Source: Maribacter sp. HTCC2170 (lineage in GTDB: Bacteria; Bacteroidota; Bacteroidia; Flavobacteriales; Flavobacteriaceae). Taken from it: 64,000 nucleotides of DNA. Positions 51,808-60,852 of the stretch are shown here, in pieces. The first letter of the stretch is position 1. Each line of letters starts with the position of its first letter. The notes under the pieces are model-generated. The model saw only the letters and a program-made list of their open reading frames with translations, searched no databases and was not told where the DNA came from. The stretch covers positions 1,485,501 to 1,549,500 of the forward strand of contig NC_014472.1 of assembly GCF_000153165.2 (NCBI RefSeq). The letters are read 5' to 3'. The position numbers were made by a program, and so were the translations under genes.

Positions 51808-54363
51808 TCAAGGTTTTGGGGTTAAAACGATATTCTTATAATCTAATAAGTTTTTATGTATTTGTATGATTTTATAGTTGGAAGATAAAATTACAAAATT
51901 CTCTTTGCTAACCTTGTAATCCCTGTTAATTTTTAGGAGTTCGGCATATCCCAAGGCAAATTCCTTTGATTTAAAACCGTGAACTACCACAAATTGATCT
52001 TCGAGATTGTAAATATCTTTTGAAACAATGTTCCTGTATTTAAGATCTACAATCGATTTCTCCAGAAGCTCCTTGAGTTTCAACGCCTCTTCATTGTTAT
52101 GTCTTTTAAAAGGAAAAACCACTTTCCAATTTCCTGCGCCAGAAGAACCAACTTCCGGCGAGAATTCCTTAGGCTCCAATTTTGGTAATTGCTCGGCAAC
52201 CATTTGCTCCGCCTTTTTACCTTCAGGATTATTCGGGTATGTCAAGGCAACATAATTAAGGGCTTCCTTAAAATCCTCAAACCCTTGTAATCTACCAATC
52301 GCATTTGCCTTCAACATTTCAAATTTAGGTACAATTGGATCACCAGTGTATTTGTTTATGCTTTCCTCGGTGGCAGTTATCACTTTCAAGAATTCTTGCC
52401 CTTGAAACAATTTATAAAGTTTTACATATTGGGCATCCGGGCTATCCGAATTACCCTCTAAAACAGCCGCAGGATTCAACAAAATCTCAGCATATCGAGA
52501 ATCGGAATGATTTTGAATGATATTCTCTTTCATGTTGGCCGCCAATGGGCTACCCTCTTCTTCGTAAATTTTATACAGATTATATTTTGACGGAAGTATC
52601 AATCGCTCCTCTGGTTTGGAAGCCAAAACATCCTCCAATTTGCCCGTGGCCAAAAGGTTCTCTTTGAATTTTTCTTTATAAATCAGTCCCAATTGATAGT
52701 TGGCAAAATTTCGCTCGGTCTTAAGACTATCGATAATGGCCACATCGTTAGGTATCTTATCCATATAAAAATCCAACGAAAATTTCTCATCCTCCGAAGG
52801 TTCCAATTCCTGATCGTTGGCATCGACAATGGATTCGCCATTTTCATCCGAAATGGCTATAGTGTTTTTATTCGACCATCGCCAGTCATCTTCAAGGGTA
52901 CGTTTGCCCCATTTGTTGGTAAAATCATTCTTACCATAACCAAGGCTGGTAATATTATAAAAATAGAATTTGCCCTTGTTTTCTTTCCCGCCTTTACTCT
53001 CTGTAAACGCCGCAAAACCTTCCGTAATTCGTTCTACTTCCTTTTTCTCAGCTTCTTCTTTTGCTTTTTTCAAAGCTTCGATATGCGCTTCAAAATAAGC
53101 TATTTGTTTGTCTTTGGGTAAATCAAAAAGTGTAATTACACTATCAGTATAATGAACTATGTCCTCATATTTGATTACGTCTTCTAGATTGTCTAGTTTC
53201 TTTTTAATCGATCGGTACTTCTTGGTGTTCTCCGGGAGATTGGTCAAAACGCTATCATAATAGGAACCAGCTGCTTTGTACTCGTTCAAATCAAAATTAT
53301 AAACCGCTAAATTCTCATAATTAAGGGCGTTCAATTTTGGTTCATTTTGTGTTGCCCGTAAAGACTTGTTAAAGTAAACCAATGCCAAGCTATCAGAATT
53401 GCTTTCTAAATGATATTCTGCCAATTGACGATATATCTTATCCAAAAACGGCCGGTTCTCCCGATTTTCTTCCAGTTCGGTCAAATATTCAAATAACTCT
53501 AAGCTATTCTCATCTGTAAGTTCTGTGTTTTTTATTTTTTGGAGATGCGCATTTATCATATATACGCGTGGAGATTTTCTATTCAACTCAATCACCCTAT
53601 CAAAAGCATAGCTAGCGCTGTCTTTATGCTGTAATTGATTGTACAATTGCCCTATGATGTAATAATATCGTCCTTTTTCAGGGTTCTTTTTAGTGTAATA
53701 CGACGCTACTTTTAGATGCTGTATGGCAGTATCTGGTACGTTTAGATTAATATAGGCCTGTGCCATCATTGCACGGGCATCGGCATATTCTTGATCCTTT
53801 AGGTTCTCAAACTTCATTAAACGCTTCAAGTTCTTAATGGCAAGTTCTTCGTTTTCTAAGCGAATGTTTACTTTTTCCCTCCAGATATTGGCCTCGTTTA
53901 ATTTATCGCTTTCATAGTATTTTTTAAGGATATAATTGAAAGCTTCCAATGCTGGCATATAACGTTGATCAAAATACCTTGCCTTCCCCAAAAGCAAAAA
54001 TGCCTCATCGGTCATTGGGTTTCGTTCTTCCTCATTAATATCCATACTATGTTTCTGTATGGCCTTGGTCGCCTTCTCTTCTGCTATTATAAAATTGGGG
54101 TTGTTGTCCTCGGAATCGAGTTTTATATTTTCGGTTACTTCTAACCGCTCTATGGGCAGAACCTCCCAATAATCATCCTGATAACTGGAGTTGAGTTCTT
54201 CTCTCCCTTGTTCAAATGCAATATCTCCATTGTACAAAGTGTTGAACTTTGTATTCATAGCATGCCAATTTCTATTGAGAAATGCGTCTTTTTTGGTAGA
54301 GCAGGCACTTAAGATGAGCGTTGCCAAAACCGCGGTTAAGATGATTTTATATTGAAGCTTCAA
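51808..54363 (-). CDS. sprE: SprE/PorW-type T9SS lipoprotein with TPR repeats
   Basis: 851 residues if started at a TTG at 54363. That start gives a lipoprotein signal (LKLQYKIILTAVLATLILSAC, lipobox LSAC), whereas the longer ATG frame at 54453 puts 30 unrelated residues in front of it. After the lipidated Cys come STKKDAFLNRNWHAMNTKFNTLYNGDIAF, a sequence typical of SprE/PorW, and then many TPR-like helical repeats. SprE is needed for gliding and for the type IX secretion system in Flavobacterium, and PorW for it in Porphyromonas. It is coupled to bactofilin. The TTG start is an inference from the signal peptide. Confidence 0.85.
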   Translation of the reverse strand: MKLQYKIILTAVLATLILSACSTKKDAFLNRNWHAMNTKFNTLYNGDIAFEQGREELNSSYQDDYWEVLPIERLEVTENIKLDSEDNNPNFIIAEEKATKAIQKHSMDINEEERNPMTDEAFLLLGKARYFDQRYMPALEAFNYILKKYYESDKLNEANIWREKVNIRLENEELAIKNLKRLMKFENLKDQEYADARAMMAQAYINLNVPDTAIQHLKVASYYTKKNPEKGRYYYIIGQLYNQLQHKDSASYAFDRVIELNRKSPRVYMINAHLQKIKNTELTDENSLELFEYLTELEENRENRPFLDKIYRQLAEYHLESNSDSLALVYFNKSLRATQNEPKLNALNYENLAVYNFDLNEYKAAGSYYDSVLTNLPENTKKYRSIKKKLDNLEDVIKYEDIVHYTDSVITLFDLPKDKQIAYFEAHIEALKKAKEEAEKKEVERITEGFAAFTESKGGKENKGKFYFYNITSLGYGKNDFTNKWGKRTLEDDWRWSNKNTIAISDENGESIVDANDQELEPSEDEKFSLDFYMDKIPNDVAIIDSLKTERNFANYQLGLIYKEKFKENLLATGKLEDVLASKPEERLILPSKYNLYKIYEEEGSPLAANMKENIIQNHSDSRYAEILLNPAAVLEGNSDSPDAQYVKLYKLFQGQEFLKVITATEESINKYTGDPIVPKFEMLKANAIGRLQGFEDFKEALNYVALTYPNNPEGKKAEQMVAEQLPKLEPKEFSPEVGSSGAGNWKVVFPFKRHNNEEALKLKELLEKSIVDLKYRNIVSKDIYNLEDQFVVVHGFKSKEFALGYAELLKINRDYKVSKENFVILSSNYKIIQIHKNLLDYKNIVLTPKP

Positions 54364-54518
54364 AATTCTCTGTATTCGTACATCTAGTAAACTGAAAAAC
54401 AGCGGGATTATTATGCTGTTTATCGACAAAATGCATAATTTATCCAATGCCACTTATTTCCTAGATTGTAGCGAACGGGATATTTCAATAAAAATATGTG
54501 AAGCTTTTCGCTACAGGT

Positions 54519-55238
54519 TTATTCCTCAGTCTCAGAAACAGGGCTTCCTGCAAAGAAGCTTTCAAGTTCTCGAAGTGTTTCGGCAGAAGTCTGAATATCT
54601 TTTACGATTTCGCCCTTGTTCAATACAACTATACGTTCGCAAACCTCAGTTACGTGCATAAGGTCGTGACTTGAAACCAGAACGGTAACTTCTTGTTTGG
54701 CTGCCAAATCTTTTATAATCGCTTTTAATCTTATTTGGGTCGTTGGATCCAAGTTAGCAAAAGGCTCATCCAAAATTATCACTTCGGGATTACCTATGAA
54801 AGACGCTACAATACCTGCTTTCTTCTGGTTTCCTTTAGATAGGTCACGTAGAAACTTTTTCTGCCCTAAAATCTCACCATGGAAGAGTTCTTCAAAATTG
54901 GATAACAGCGAATCAACATCCGCCTTATTTTCACCACGTAATTCACCAATAAAATAAAAGTACTCTTCGGGTGTTAAATACCCAATTAGAAATGATTCGT
55001 CGATAAAAGAGGAGGTAAAAGGTTTCCAATCCTCACTAGTGTTCACTTGTACACCATTGTTCACTATATGACCGGTCGTAGGTTGAATCAAATCCAACAA
55101 CAAACTAAAATAAGTGGTTTTACCTGCACCATTATTTCCTACCAAACCAAAACTCTGGCCTTTAGGAATTTCTAAATGCTCAATATTCAAAACCAACTGG
55201 CTGCCGTATTTTTTGGTCAAATTTTGTGTTGTGATCAT
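54519..55238 (-). CDS. ABC transporter ATP-binding protein
   Basis: 239 residues. Walker A is GNNGAGKT (34-41), the signature LRDLSKGNQKKAG (near 129) and Walker B VIILDEPFANLDPTT are followed by the D-loop and the H in VLVSSHDL. It is an ATPase of the ABC-2/DUF5687 exporter type, acting with the permease 33 bp upstream. Same strand as the permease and the PadR-linked genes. The cargo is unknown. Confidence 0.92.
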   Translation of the reverse strand: MITTQNLTKKYGSQLVLNIEHLEIPKGQSFGLVGNNGAGKTTYFSLLLDLIQPTTGHIVNNGVQVNTSEDWKPFTSSFIDESFLIGYLTPEEYFYFIGELRGENKADVDSLLSNFEELFHGEILGQKKFLRDLSKGNQKKAGIVASFIGNPEVIILDEPFANLDPTTQIRLKAIIKDLAAKQEVTVLVSSHDLMHVTEVCERIVVLNKGEIVKDIQTSAETLRELESFFAGSPVSETEE

Positions 55239-55271
55239 ACTTTACTTTTAAGTGTCAAGTTTTATTTTCTA

Positions 55272-56741
55272 TTAACTGTTCTGTTCTTTGAACCCAGCTA
55301 TCATTCCGTATTTCTTTTTTCTGTATGCCTCTGTTACTTTATCTAAAAGCGATTTCCTAAGTGCAAAACCAATTATTCCCAACACCGCAAGTGTAATAAT
55401 AGCCGCTTCGAAAGAAACCAGCATTTTTAAACCAAAATAGATAAGACTTGGAACGACCATTAGAGGTAACAGTACCAAAAATTGGGTCGCACTGGTTCCT
55501 TGCATATTTCCAATTGCGCTTTTTGTAAGATCTATTCGTTTTTTATTGAATGATCCAAAAAACAAGATCACCGGTACATTAACTCCCAAATTGTACAAGG
55601 CACACGCAAAATTTATGGCCAAGGCCTTCCAACCAAAATAAACATAAGGTATAGACAACAAGAACATTACTACAATACTAACTGATATTAGTCCTGCTTT
55701 TGATTCAAGATATTTTCGTAGCGGAATATTCTGTGACATCATCATTCCATAGTATTCGCTATCCCACGCGGGAATGAATTGCCCAAAGTTAGAAAGGAAA
55801 ATTCCCGTCATAAAAATCCCCACAAAAAGGAATATGGTGCTTGTTTGGCCGTAAGCATCCATTCCATAAAAAATCAATCCATAAAGAATCATTGCCAAGG
55901 ATATGAAGACCTGCATTTTGGTACGCTTGTTTCTCCATATCAATTTTAGATCTAATTGAAGAAAGGGGGCAATGTCCCCAAAACGTTTTGTCCAAGACAA
56001 ATCTGAGGTAACCGCTTCTTTGGCTTTCTTTTTAAGTGATGCGTCTAAAAACAGACGCTTGCGAAGGAAATTATAATTGACATAATACGTTCCTAAAGCC
56101 AAACCAAATGGCACAAAGGCCAAAATTGGGTTTTGGTATAAATAGTAGAATACCTTGCCAGCATATTCTTTTACTGGAAAGAAGTTGAAATACTCCAACC
56201 CATAAAGAGTCAAAATTAAAGTAGCCAAGACTATTAAAATCTTGTCGCTTTTATTGATTATGAAATTGGTGTAGTTGATTGTCAATACAATACATACTAC
56301 CGCAAACAACCAAACCAAAACGTTAAGCATGGGATAACCCTGTACTAACAATACAACAGAAAATGGCACAGCGATAAACAGGGCCATAAAGTTATACCCT
56401 GAGAGTCCGGATTTTGCCAATATATAATGGGTGATGCTACTTTTTTTAATTGGATTGTTAAGCAGAGGCTTTACATCCATTACCGGTAATTTTTGCATAA
56501 AGTAACGAACTAGAAGCTCTATCAGTACCCAATACAACATAAAGCCACTAACGGTCAACATAGGGTCAACATCTGGGTATAATTTTTTAAGAATAAAGAA
56601 AAGCCCAACACCAAGGCCTGCAAAAGAGACCATCATGTAAATTGCGAAAAAGCCCATTAACAATTTAAGGGCAAGGCCCTTTCCAAAATTGGATGACCTA
56701 AAAAATGCTTTCCATTGTAGCTTAACAAAGTGTTTGAACAT
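55272..56741 (-). CDS. DUF5687 ABC transporter permease
   Basis: 489 residues with about ten to twelve predicted membrane helices (first at about 27-52). It belongs to DUF5687, a Bacteroidota-specific permease family found next to ABC-2 ATPases. An N-terminal segment (KLQWKAFFRSSNFGKGLALKL) and a later MMMSQNIPLRKYLESKAGL resemble other members. With the ATPase it probably forms an exporter. Function and cargo are unknown. Confidence 0.83.
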   Translation of the reverse strand: MFKHFVKLQWKAFFRSSNFGKGLALKLLMGFFAIYMMVSFAGLGVGLFFILKKLYPDVDPMLTVSGFMLYWVLIELLVRYFMQKLPVMDVKPLLNNPIKKSSITHYILAKSGLSGYNFMALFIAVPFSVVLLVQGYPMLNVLVWLFAVVCIVLTINYTNFIINKSDKILIVLATLILTLYGLEYFNFFPVKEYAGKVFYYLYQNPILAFVPFGLALGTYYVNYNFLRKRLFLDASLKKKAKEAVTSDLSWTKRFGDIAPFLQLDLKLIWRNKRTKMQVFISLAMILYGLIFYGMDAYGQTSTIFLFVGIFMTGIFLSNFGQFIPAWDSEYYGMMMSQNIPLRKYLESKAGLISVSIVVMFLLSIPYVYFGWKALAINFACALYNLGVNVPVILFFGSFNKKRIDLTKSAIGNMQGTSATQFLVLLPLMVVPSLIYFGLKMLVSFEAAIITLAVLGIIGFALRKSLLDKVTEAYRKKKYGMIAGFKEQNS

Positions 56742-56796
56742 AGGTTGGTATTTTGCTCTGTGGAGTTAGTATAAAGGAAAGAGGATTTGTTACATA

Positions 56797-57507
56797 TTAA
56801 GTTACCATATTATACTCCGGATAGGTTTCGGACAAGAGTTCCACCGCTTTTTGGGGAATAACTTTGACGACCACGTAACAAAACACTATCAAACAAACTA
56901 CCAACAATGCAAAAGAGAGGTCAATAAGAAAACTATACTCCATAAAGTAATTACTGAAAAAAGGTAAATTAAGCATTATAGGGAAGAGGTTGATAATCTG
57001 AATACTATTTGCAAATGAATAAATCTGATCTTTTAGCATCCACTTTTTACCATCTTTAATTCGTTCCGATTGATAATTATTTCGATTCCGGAAATAGATG
57101 ACAAATAGGATTATTTCAATTGCAAATAAGATGCCCACAAAAGTATAATGCTTAAACTCCATTGGAATCAACCTGCATAATGCAGTTACGACTAAAATTG
57201 AAGTAACTGTCATTGCCAACTTAGGAAGCTTGAAATATTCTTTATAAAATTGAAAAATAATCTTCCAGTAACGCCAAGACATGGCATTTGTCTTTTTATT
57301 GATAACTTCCTGAAAACCAAAAACCCCGAATTTCTTGAATTCCAGATTAAGAGCCTCTTTAAACGTTATTTTGGGTTGTAGACTTATTTGCTCCTCAATG
57401 CCATTTGCCAAATGATCAACCAATTCGGTCTGCACATCGTAATGCTCCACATAATGTTTGCGAGTAAATTTAAACAGTTCTTGTATTTGGTCTTGAGTGA
57501 ACTTCAT
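56797..57507 (-). CDS. HAAS-like membrane protein (paralogue B)
   Basis: 236 residues. The N-terminal 70 (MKFTQDQIQELFKF..., YDVQTELVDHLANGIEE, FKEALNLEFKKFG) resemble the HAAS/DUF1700-like cytoplasmic domain found beside PadR regulators in Firmicutes. Four to five membrane helices follow (about 93-113, 120-140, 166-186 and 195-222). It is 55 bp upstream of the permease gene and overlaps its paralogue by four bases. The role is unknown; a modulator of the ABC exporter would fit. Confidence 0.7.
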   Translation of the reverse strand: MKFTQDQIQELFKFTRKHYVEHYDVQTELVDHLANGIEEQISLQPKITFKEALNLEFKKFGVFGFQEVINKKTNAMSWRYWKIIFQFYKEYFKLPKLAMTVTSILVVTALCRLIPMEFKHYTFVGILFAIEIILFVIYFRNRNNYQSERIKDGKKWMLKDQIYSFANSIQIINLFPIMLNLPFFSNYFMEYSFLIDLSFALLVVCLIVFCYVVVKVIPQKAVELLSETYPEYNMVT

Positions 57508-58172
57508 GCAAAAGTCAACTTTTTTGAACTCTGATGCGATTTATATAAGTCCCAAAAGGTATATGCGAAAGACAATAGGAACGAATGAAAGAACAAACCC
57601 CAATAATATGTCTTTTCTATATCGAAAATCATGTTCGATTCAGGCAACAATGGGTTAAAAGCCAGGTACATAAAGGCAAAACCAATAGTGTTTATTTTAT
57701 ACAAATAACTATAAGTGGTTTGGTAATCCGTCGCTTTAATTCTCCAGAAGAACAATAGCGTTAAACCTAAAATTGCGATATAAACCAATCCTACAAAGCC
57801 ATCCATTATGTTCAAATGGTCATTTCCTATTAAACTTATATAGGTCATGTGAATCATTAAAGAGATAACTGCAGTGGCCAACAAACTCTTTAAATAGAAT
57901 TTCTTTGTTTCCTTAACAGCTTTTATAATCATTAATTTAGGTCCGGTCCAAGCCCATCCTATCCAAAAACTGGAATAATTTACCAGTTCTGGATTCCATT
58001 TGTTGATTTCTTGGTTAAAGGCTTCTTTAAAAGTCAACCCTTCTTCTTGAATTGATTCTTCAATTGCATTCGCCATATGATCTAATACTTCATTTCTAAG
58101 ATCTAAATGGGTAAGCTCCTTAGAATCAAGATAAGTCTCTATTTGTTGTATCTGATTTTGAGTTAATTTCAT
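57504..58172 (-). CDS. HAAS-like membrane protein (paralogue A)
   Basis: 222 residues from the ATG at 58172, which makes its start equivalent to that of paralogue B (MKLTQNQIQQIE versus MKFTQDQIQEL). The longer start at 58193 would overlap the PadR gene. The N-terminal domain again reads as HAAS-like (LRNEVLDHMANAIEE, FKEAFNQEINKW), followed by membrane helices (about 100-120, 127-147 and more). It lies five bases after the PadR stop. The pair probably arose by duplication. Confidence 0.7.
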   Translation of the reverse strand: MKLTQNQIQQIETYLDSKELTHLDLRNEVLDHMANAIEESIQEEGLTFKEAFNQEINKWNPELVNYSSFWIGWAWTGPKLMIIKAVKETKKFYLKSLLATAVISLMIHMTYISLIGNDHLNIMDGFVGLVYIAILGLTLLFFWRIKATDYQTTYSYLYKINTIGFAFMYLAFNPLLPESNMIFDIEKTYYWGLFFHSFLLSFAYTFWDLYKSHQSSKKLTFA

Positions 58173-58177
58173 AAAAT

Positions 58178-58516
58178 CTAGTTTATACTCCAATCAGGGT
58201 TTACCAAGTTTTGCATACTGCGAATAAAATCCTCCAATTCGGCCAAACGGTTTACGGTTTCTTTTTCTCCTTGTTCTGTGAGTTTATAATACTTGCGCAG
58301 CCGGTTATCAACTTTGGCCACCTCAACATCTAAAAGACCTTCTGCCTCCAGTTTATGCAATGCAGGGTAAAGCGCTCCTTCGGTAATGTTCAATTCTCCT
58401 TTAGTGAGTTCTTTTACCTTTTGTGTAATCTCATAACCATACATCTTCCCCTTTTCCTCCAATAATTTGAGGATTATCGTATTTAGACTGCCCTTGTATA
58501 ATTTAGAATTCGCCAT
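58178..58516 (-). CDS. PadR-family transcriptional regulator
   Basis: 112 residues, a winged-helix repressor. The pattern KGSLNTIILKLLEEKGKMYGYEITQKVKE and the wing ELNITEGALYPALHKLEAEGLLDVE are typical PadR elements; KYYKLTEQGEKE and a C-terminal helix follow for dimerisation. It is the first gene of the PadR-HAAS-HAAS-permease-ATPase operon, probably autoregulated. A palindromic site lies upstream at 58571-58597. Confidence 0.9.
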   Translation of the reverse strand: MANSKLYKGSLNTIILKLLEEKGKMYGYEITQKVKELTKGELNITEGALYPALHKLEAEGLLDVEVAKVDNRLRKYYKLTEQGEKETVNRLAELEDFIRSMQNLVNPDWSIN

Positions 58517-58570
58517 TCACATTTAACTTAAATTCCCGACTGCTCCTTAACCAGTAGTTGAATCAAATAT

Positions 58571-58597
58571 ATACTTAATTTTCTTATGCATAAGTAT
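58571..58597. promoter_or_regulatory. Palindromic operator candidate upstream of padR
   Basis: ATACTTA (58571-58577) and TAAGTAT (58591-58597) are complementary arms, enclosing the perfect 12-bp palindrome CTTATGCATAAG (58583-58594). It sits 55 bp before the padR start and 85 bp before the divergent reductase gene, a good place for the PadR operator. Confidence 0.45.
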
Positions 58598-58681
58598 TTT
58601 AGGTATGTTTTTTTTTAGTTTCCGTTTTAAATCGATTTACCAATGCTTAGCTTTGCAGATTAATTTCAATGAAACAATAAA

Positions 58682-59737
58682 ATGGCCGATTTATATCCAC
58701 TTACGGTACAAAGCATAAAACCACTTACCCCAACATCTGTAGCTATCACCTTTAATATTCCCAAAGAGTTGAAACAAACCTTTGCCTTTGTTCCTGGGCA
58801 GTATATAACCATTAAGAAAGAAGTAAATGGTAAAGAACTGCGCCGTGCATACTCAATTAGTTCTTCCTCAAAACGAGATTATCTGACCATTGGGGTTAAA
58901 AAAGTGGATAAGGGTGGATTCTCAGCATACGCCAATACTAACTTAAAAGAAGGTGACGTGCTTGAAGTTATGCCTCCTGAAGGCCGGTTCATTTTCAAAC
59001 GTGCAGATGAACCCAAAAACATCGCGGCATTCGCTGCCGGTAGTGGCATTACGCCAATAATGAGCATTTTAAAGTCGGTATTAACAAGTAATACCAGCAA
59101 CAAATTTGTATTGGTGTATGGTAATAAATCAAATGCAGAAACCATGTTCTATAAGGAATTGGTTAAACTTCAGTTGGAATATGCTAATCGATTCTTTGTC
59201 TATTTCACTAACAGTAAAACCCAAGAAGAAGGTTCGCTTTTTGGTCGCATTGATACATCAACGGTAAATTATGCCTTAAAGAACAAACACAAGGACACCC
59301 AGTTTGATGCTTTTTATCTTTGTGGTCCTGAGGACATGATTCATTTAGTAAGTAATACACTTCAAGAAAATGGAATTAATAAAGAAAAGATTCATTTTGA
59401 GCTTTTCACCACTTCTGAAACCATAGCTGAAGTGACCCCTACAACTTCTTCAGACGGTAAAACCCAGGTCACGGTAGTTTTAGACGATGAAGAATATGCA
59501 TTGACCATGGGTAAGAACGATGTGGTTCTTGATGCGGTTTTAAAAGAAAATATTGACGCGCCCTATTCCTGTCAGGGTGGTGTTTGCAGCAGTTGTATTG
59601 CCAGAATTACTGAAGGAAAGGCCGAAATGGTAAAGAATCAAATACTCACCGATGGCGAAATTGAGGAAGGTTTGATCCTTACCTGTCAGGCTAAACCAAC
59701 GACCCCTTCTCTAACGGTTGATTATGATGATGTTTAG
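58682..59737 (+). CDS. Ferredoxin-NADP reductase-type oxidoreductase with 2Fe-2S domain (PaaE-like)
   Basis: 351 residues. An FNR-like FAD-binding domain (RRAYSISS, residues 54-61), an NAD(P)-binding domain (GSGITPIMSILKSVL; FYLCGPEDM) and a C-terminal plant-type ferredoxin domain with the [2Fe-2S] ligands C297, C302, C305 and C335 (CQGGVCSSC...C). This is the PaaE/HmpX-type flavodoxin or phenylacetyl-CoA oxygenase reductase layout. It moves electrons from NADPH through FAD to a 2Fe-2S cluster and on to an unknown oxygenase. No paa genes are in the window, so the phenylacetate role is not supported. Confidence 0.88.
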   Translation: MADLYPLTVQSIKPLTPTSVAITFNIPKELKQTFAFVPGQYITIKKEVNGKELRRAYSISSSSKRDYLTIGVKKVDKGGFSAYANTNLKEGDVLEVMPPEGRFIFKRADEPKNIAAFAAGSGITPIMSILKSVLTSNTSNKFVLVYGNKSNAETMFYKELVKLQLEYANRFFVYFTNSKTQEEGSLFGRIDTSTVNYALKNKHKDTQFDAFYLCGPEDMIHLVSNTLQENGINKEKIHFELFTTSETIAEVTPTTSSDGKTQVTVVLDDEEYALTMGKNDVVLDAVLKENIDAPYSCQGGVCSSCIARITEGKAEMVKNQILTDGEIEEGLILTCQAKPTTPSLTVDYDDV

Positions 59738-59780
59738 CAATTGGCACCCTTTATAAGACCCTTTTTGTTTTTCAATTTAC

Positions 59781-59798
59781 AAACCACTTAGTCTGTTG
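59781..59798. promoter_or_regulatory. Candidate TetR operator 1 (degenerate)
   Basis: AAACC-N8-TGTTG, a degenerate copy of the AAACC-N8-GGTTT pattern shared by three other sites around this locus. It lies 44 bp past the reductase stop and 237 bp before the glycosyltransferase ATG. Confidence 0.3.
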
Positions 59799-59906
59799 GG
59801 TTGTTTTCTTTCACTTAATGTTTAGAGCTTATTGCCTTTCATCGATCAATACGGGTCTACAATCCCAATTCAGTGATTTAGCACATCTATTTTAACTTCA
59901 CAAATC

Positions 59907-59924
59907 TGACCTGATGGTCGGTTA
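59907..59924. promoter_or_regulatory. Candidate TetR operator 2
   Basis: TGACC-TGATGGTC-GGTTA. The inner GACC-TGAT-GGTC is a true palindrome; the GGTCGGTT half matches operators 3 and 4. It lies 111 bp before the glycosyltransferase ATG. The remaining intergenic bases (59738-60034) show nothing else I can assign. Confidence 0.55.
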
Positions 59925-60034
59925 AGCGTTTTCATCCTTTAGAATATGATTGAAGCTTGTTTGTTAAGTTATTCTATGCTTATCGACTCATATTAAACAG
60001 GTATTATTGTAAATTTACTACTACATTAGTTAAA

Positions 60035-60724
60035 ATGCGAGCACCGATTACACATAAAACTGCCATTTTGGTTTTTGCCCTTTCACCACATGAGGAAATG
60101 AGGCGAAAAAAAATCAATGGTGCTGGCTTATTGTTTTCTACACTTTCAGCACATACTCTTAACACCGTTAAAAAAACAGCTCTTCCGTATTTCTATCTTA
60201 CAGAAAAAGAACAAAACGGAATATCTTTCGGAGAGCGTTTTACCAATGCATTTCAGTTTGTTTATGACAAAGGGTTTGACCAAGTCATCGCAATAGGCAA
60301 CGATACTCCACACCTGAATGCTTCCCAAATAATCAGGACAGCAGATATATTATCAGAAGAAAAAGTGGTTTTAGGCCCTTCAACTGATGGTGGATTCTAT
60401 TTGCTGGGAATGCATAAGGTCAATTTCAATCAAAAATCCTTTAAGTCATTACCATGGAAGACCATGGGGTTAAACGGTCAATTTATAAATGAGTTTATTA
60501 CAGTTGGTGTTGAACTTATTCAACTAAAGAGACTGAAAGATATTGATGATTCGAACGATATAAGGTACATTATTTCGTATACAACAGGATTACCCATACA
60601 GGTTTTTAGAATTCTCCTCGCCATTATTAGGCAAAATCCTGTGTTTTATAAGTTCGGTTTACCTCTGGTGGAATCACATGGCCTTGGCCTACTTCACAAC
60701 CGTGGTTCTCCAATACAATTGTAA
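60035..60724 (+). CDS. DUF2064 glycosyltransferase, TIGR04282-like (arsenosugar cluster type)
   Basis: 229 residues from the ATG at 60035, preferred over the TTG at 59957 because the family-like start follows. The nucleotide-sugar binding core is visible in IAIGNDTPHL (in place of an SD-x-P motif) and VLGPSTDGGFYLLG. TIGR04282 members are annotated as arsenosugar biosynthesis glycosyltransferases because they cluster with arsS. The sugar donor and acceptor are unknown; transfer to a dimethylarsinoyl-containing product is an inference from the neighbourhood. It is the first gene downstream of operators 1 and 2. Confidence 0.8.
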   Translation: MRAPITHKTAILVFALSPHEEMRRKKINGAGLLFSTLSAHTLNTVKKTALPYFYLTEKEQNGISFGERFTNAFQFVYDKGFDQVIAIGNDTPHLNASQIIRTADILSEEKVVLGPSTDGGFYLLGMHKVNFNQKSFKSLPWKTMGLNGQFINEFITVGVELIQLKRLKDIDDSNDIRYIISYTTGLPIQVFRILLAIIRQNPVFYKFGLPLVESHGLGLLHNRGSPIQL

Positions 60725-60852
60725 AAATCCCATCACCCTGGATATTCACTTAAAATATCCACAATCATCTATTTAATTAATCAACACGTGAATTTGTTGT
60801 TCGCATCAAATGTGAATGGTTTTCACTAACACAATTACTAATAAACTATTAT

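Noticed and set aside
60812-60826. GTGAA-N5-TTCAC palindrome ahead of the CMD-protein gene.
   Set aside because: Only five pairs per arm; it does not match the operator pattern of the locus and such short palindromes are frequent.
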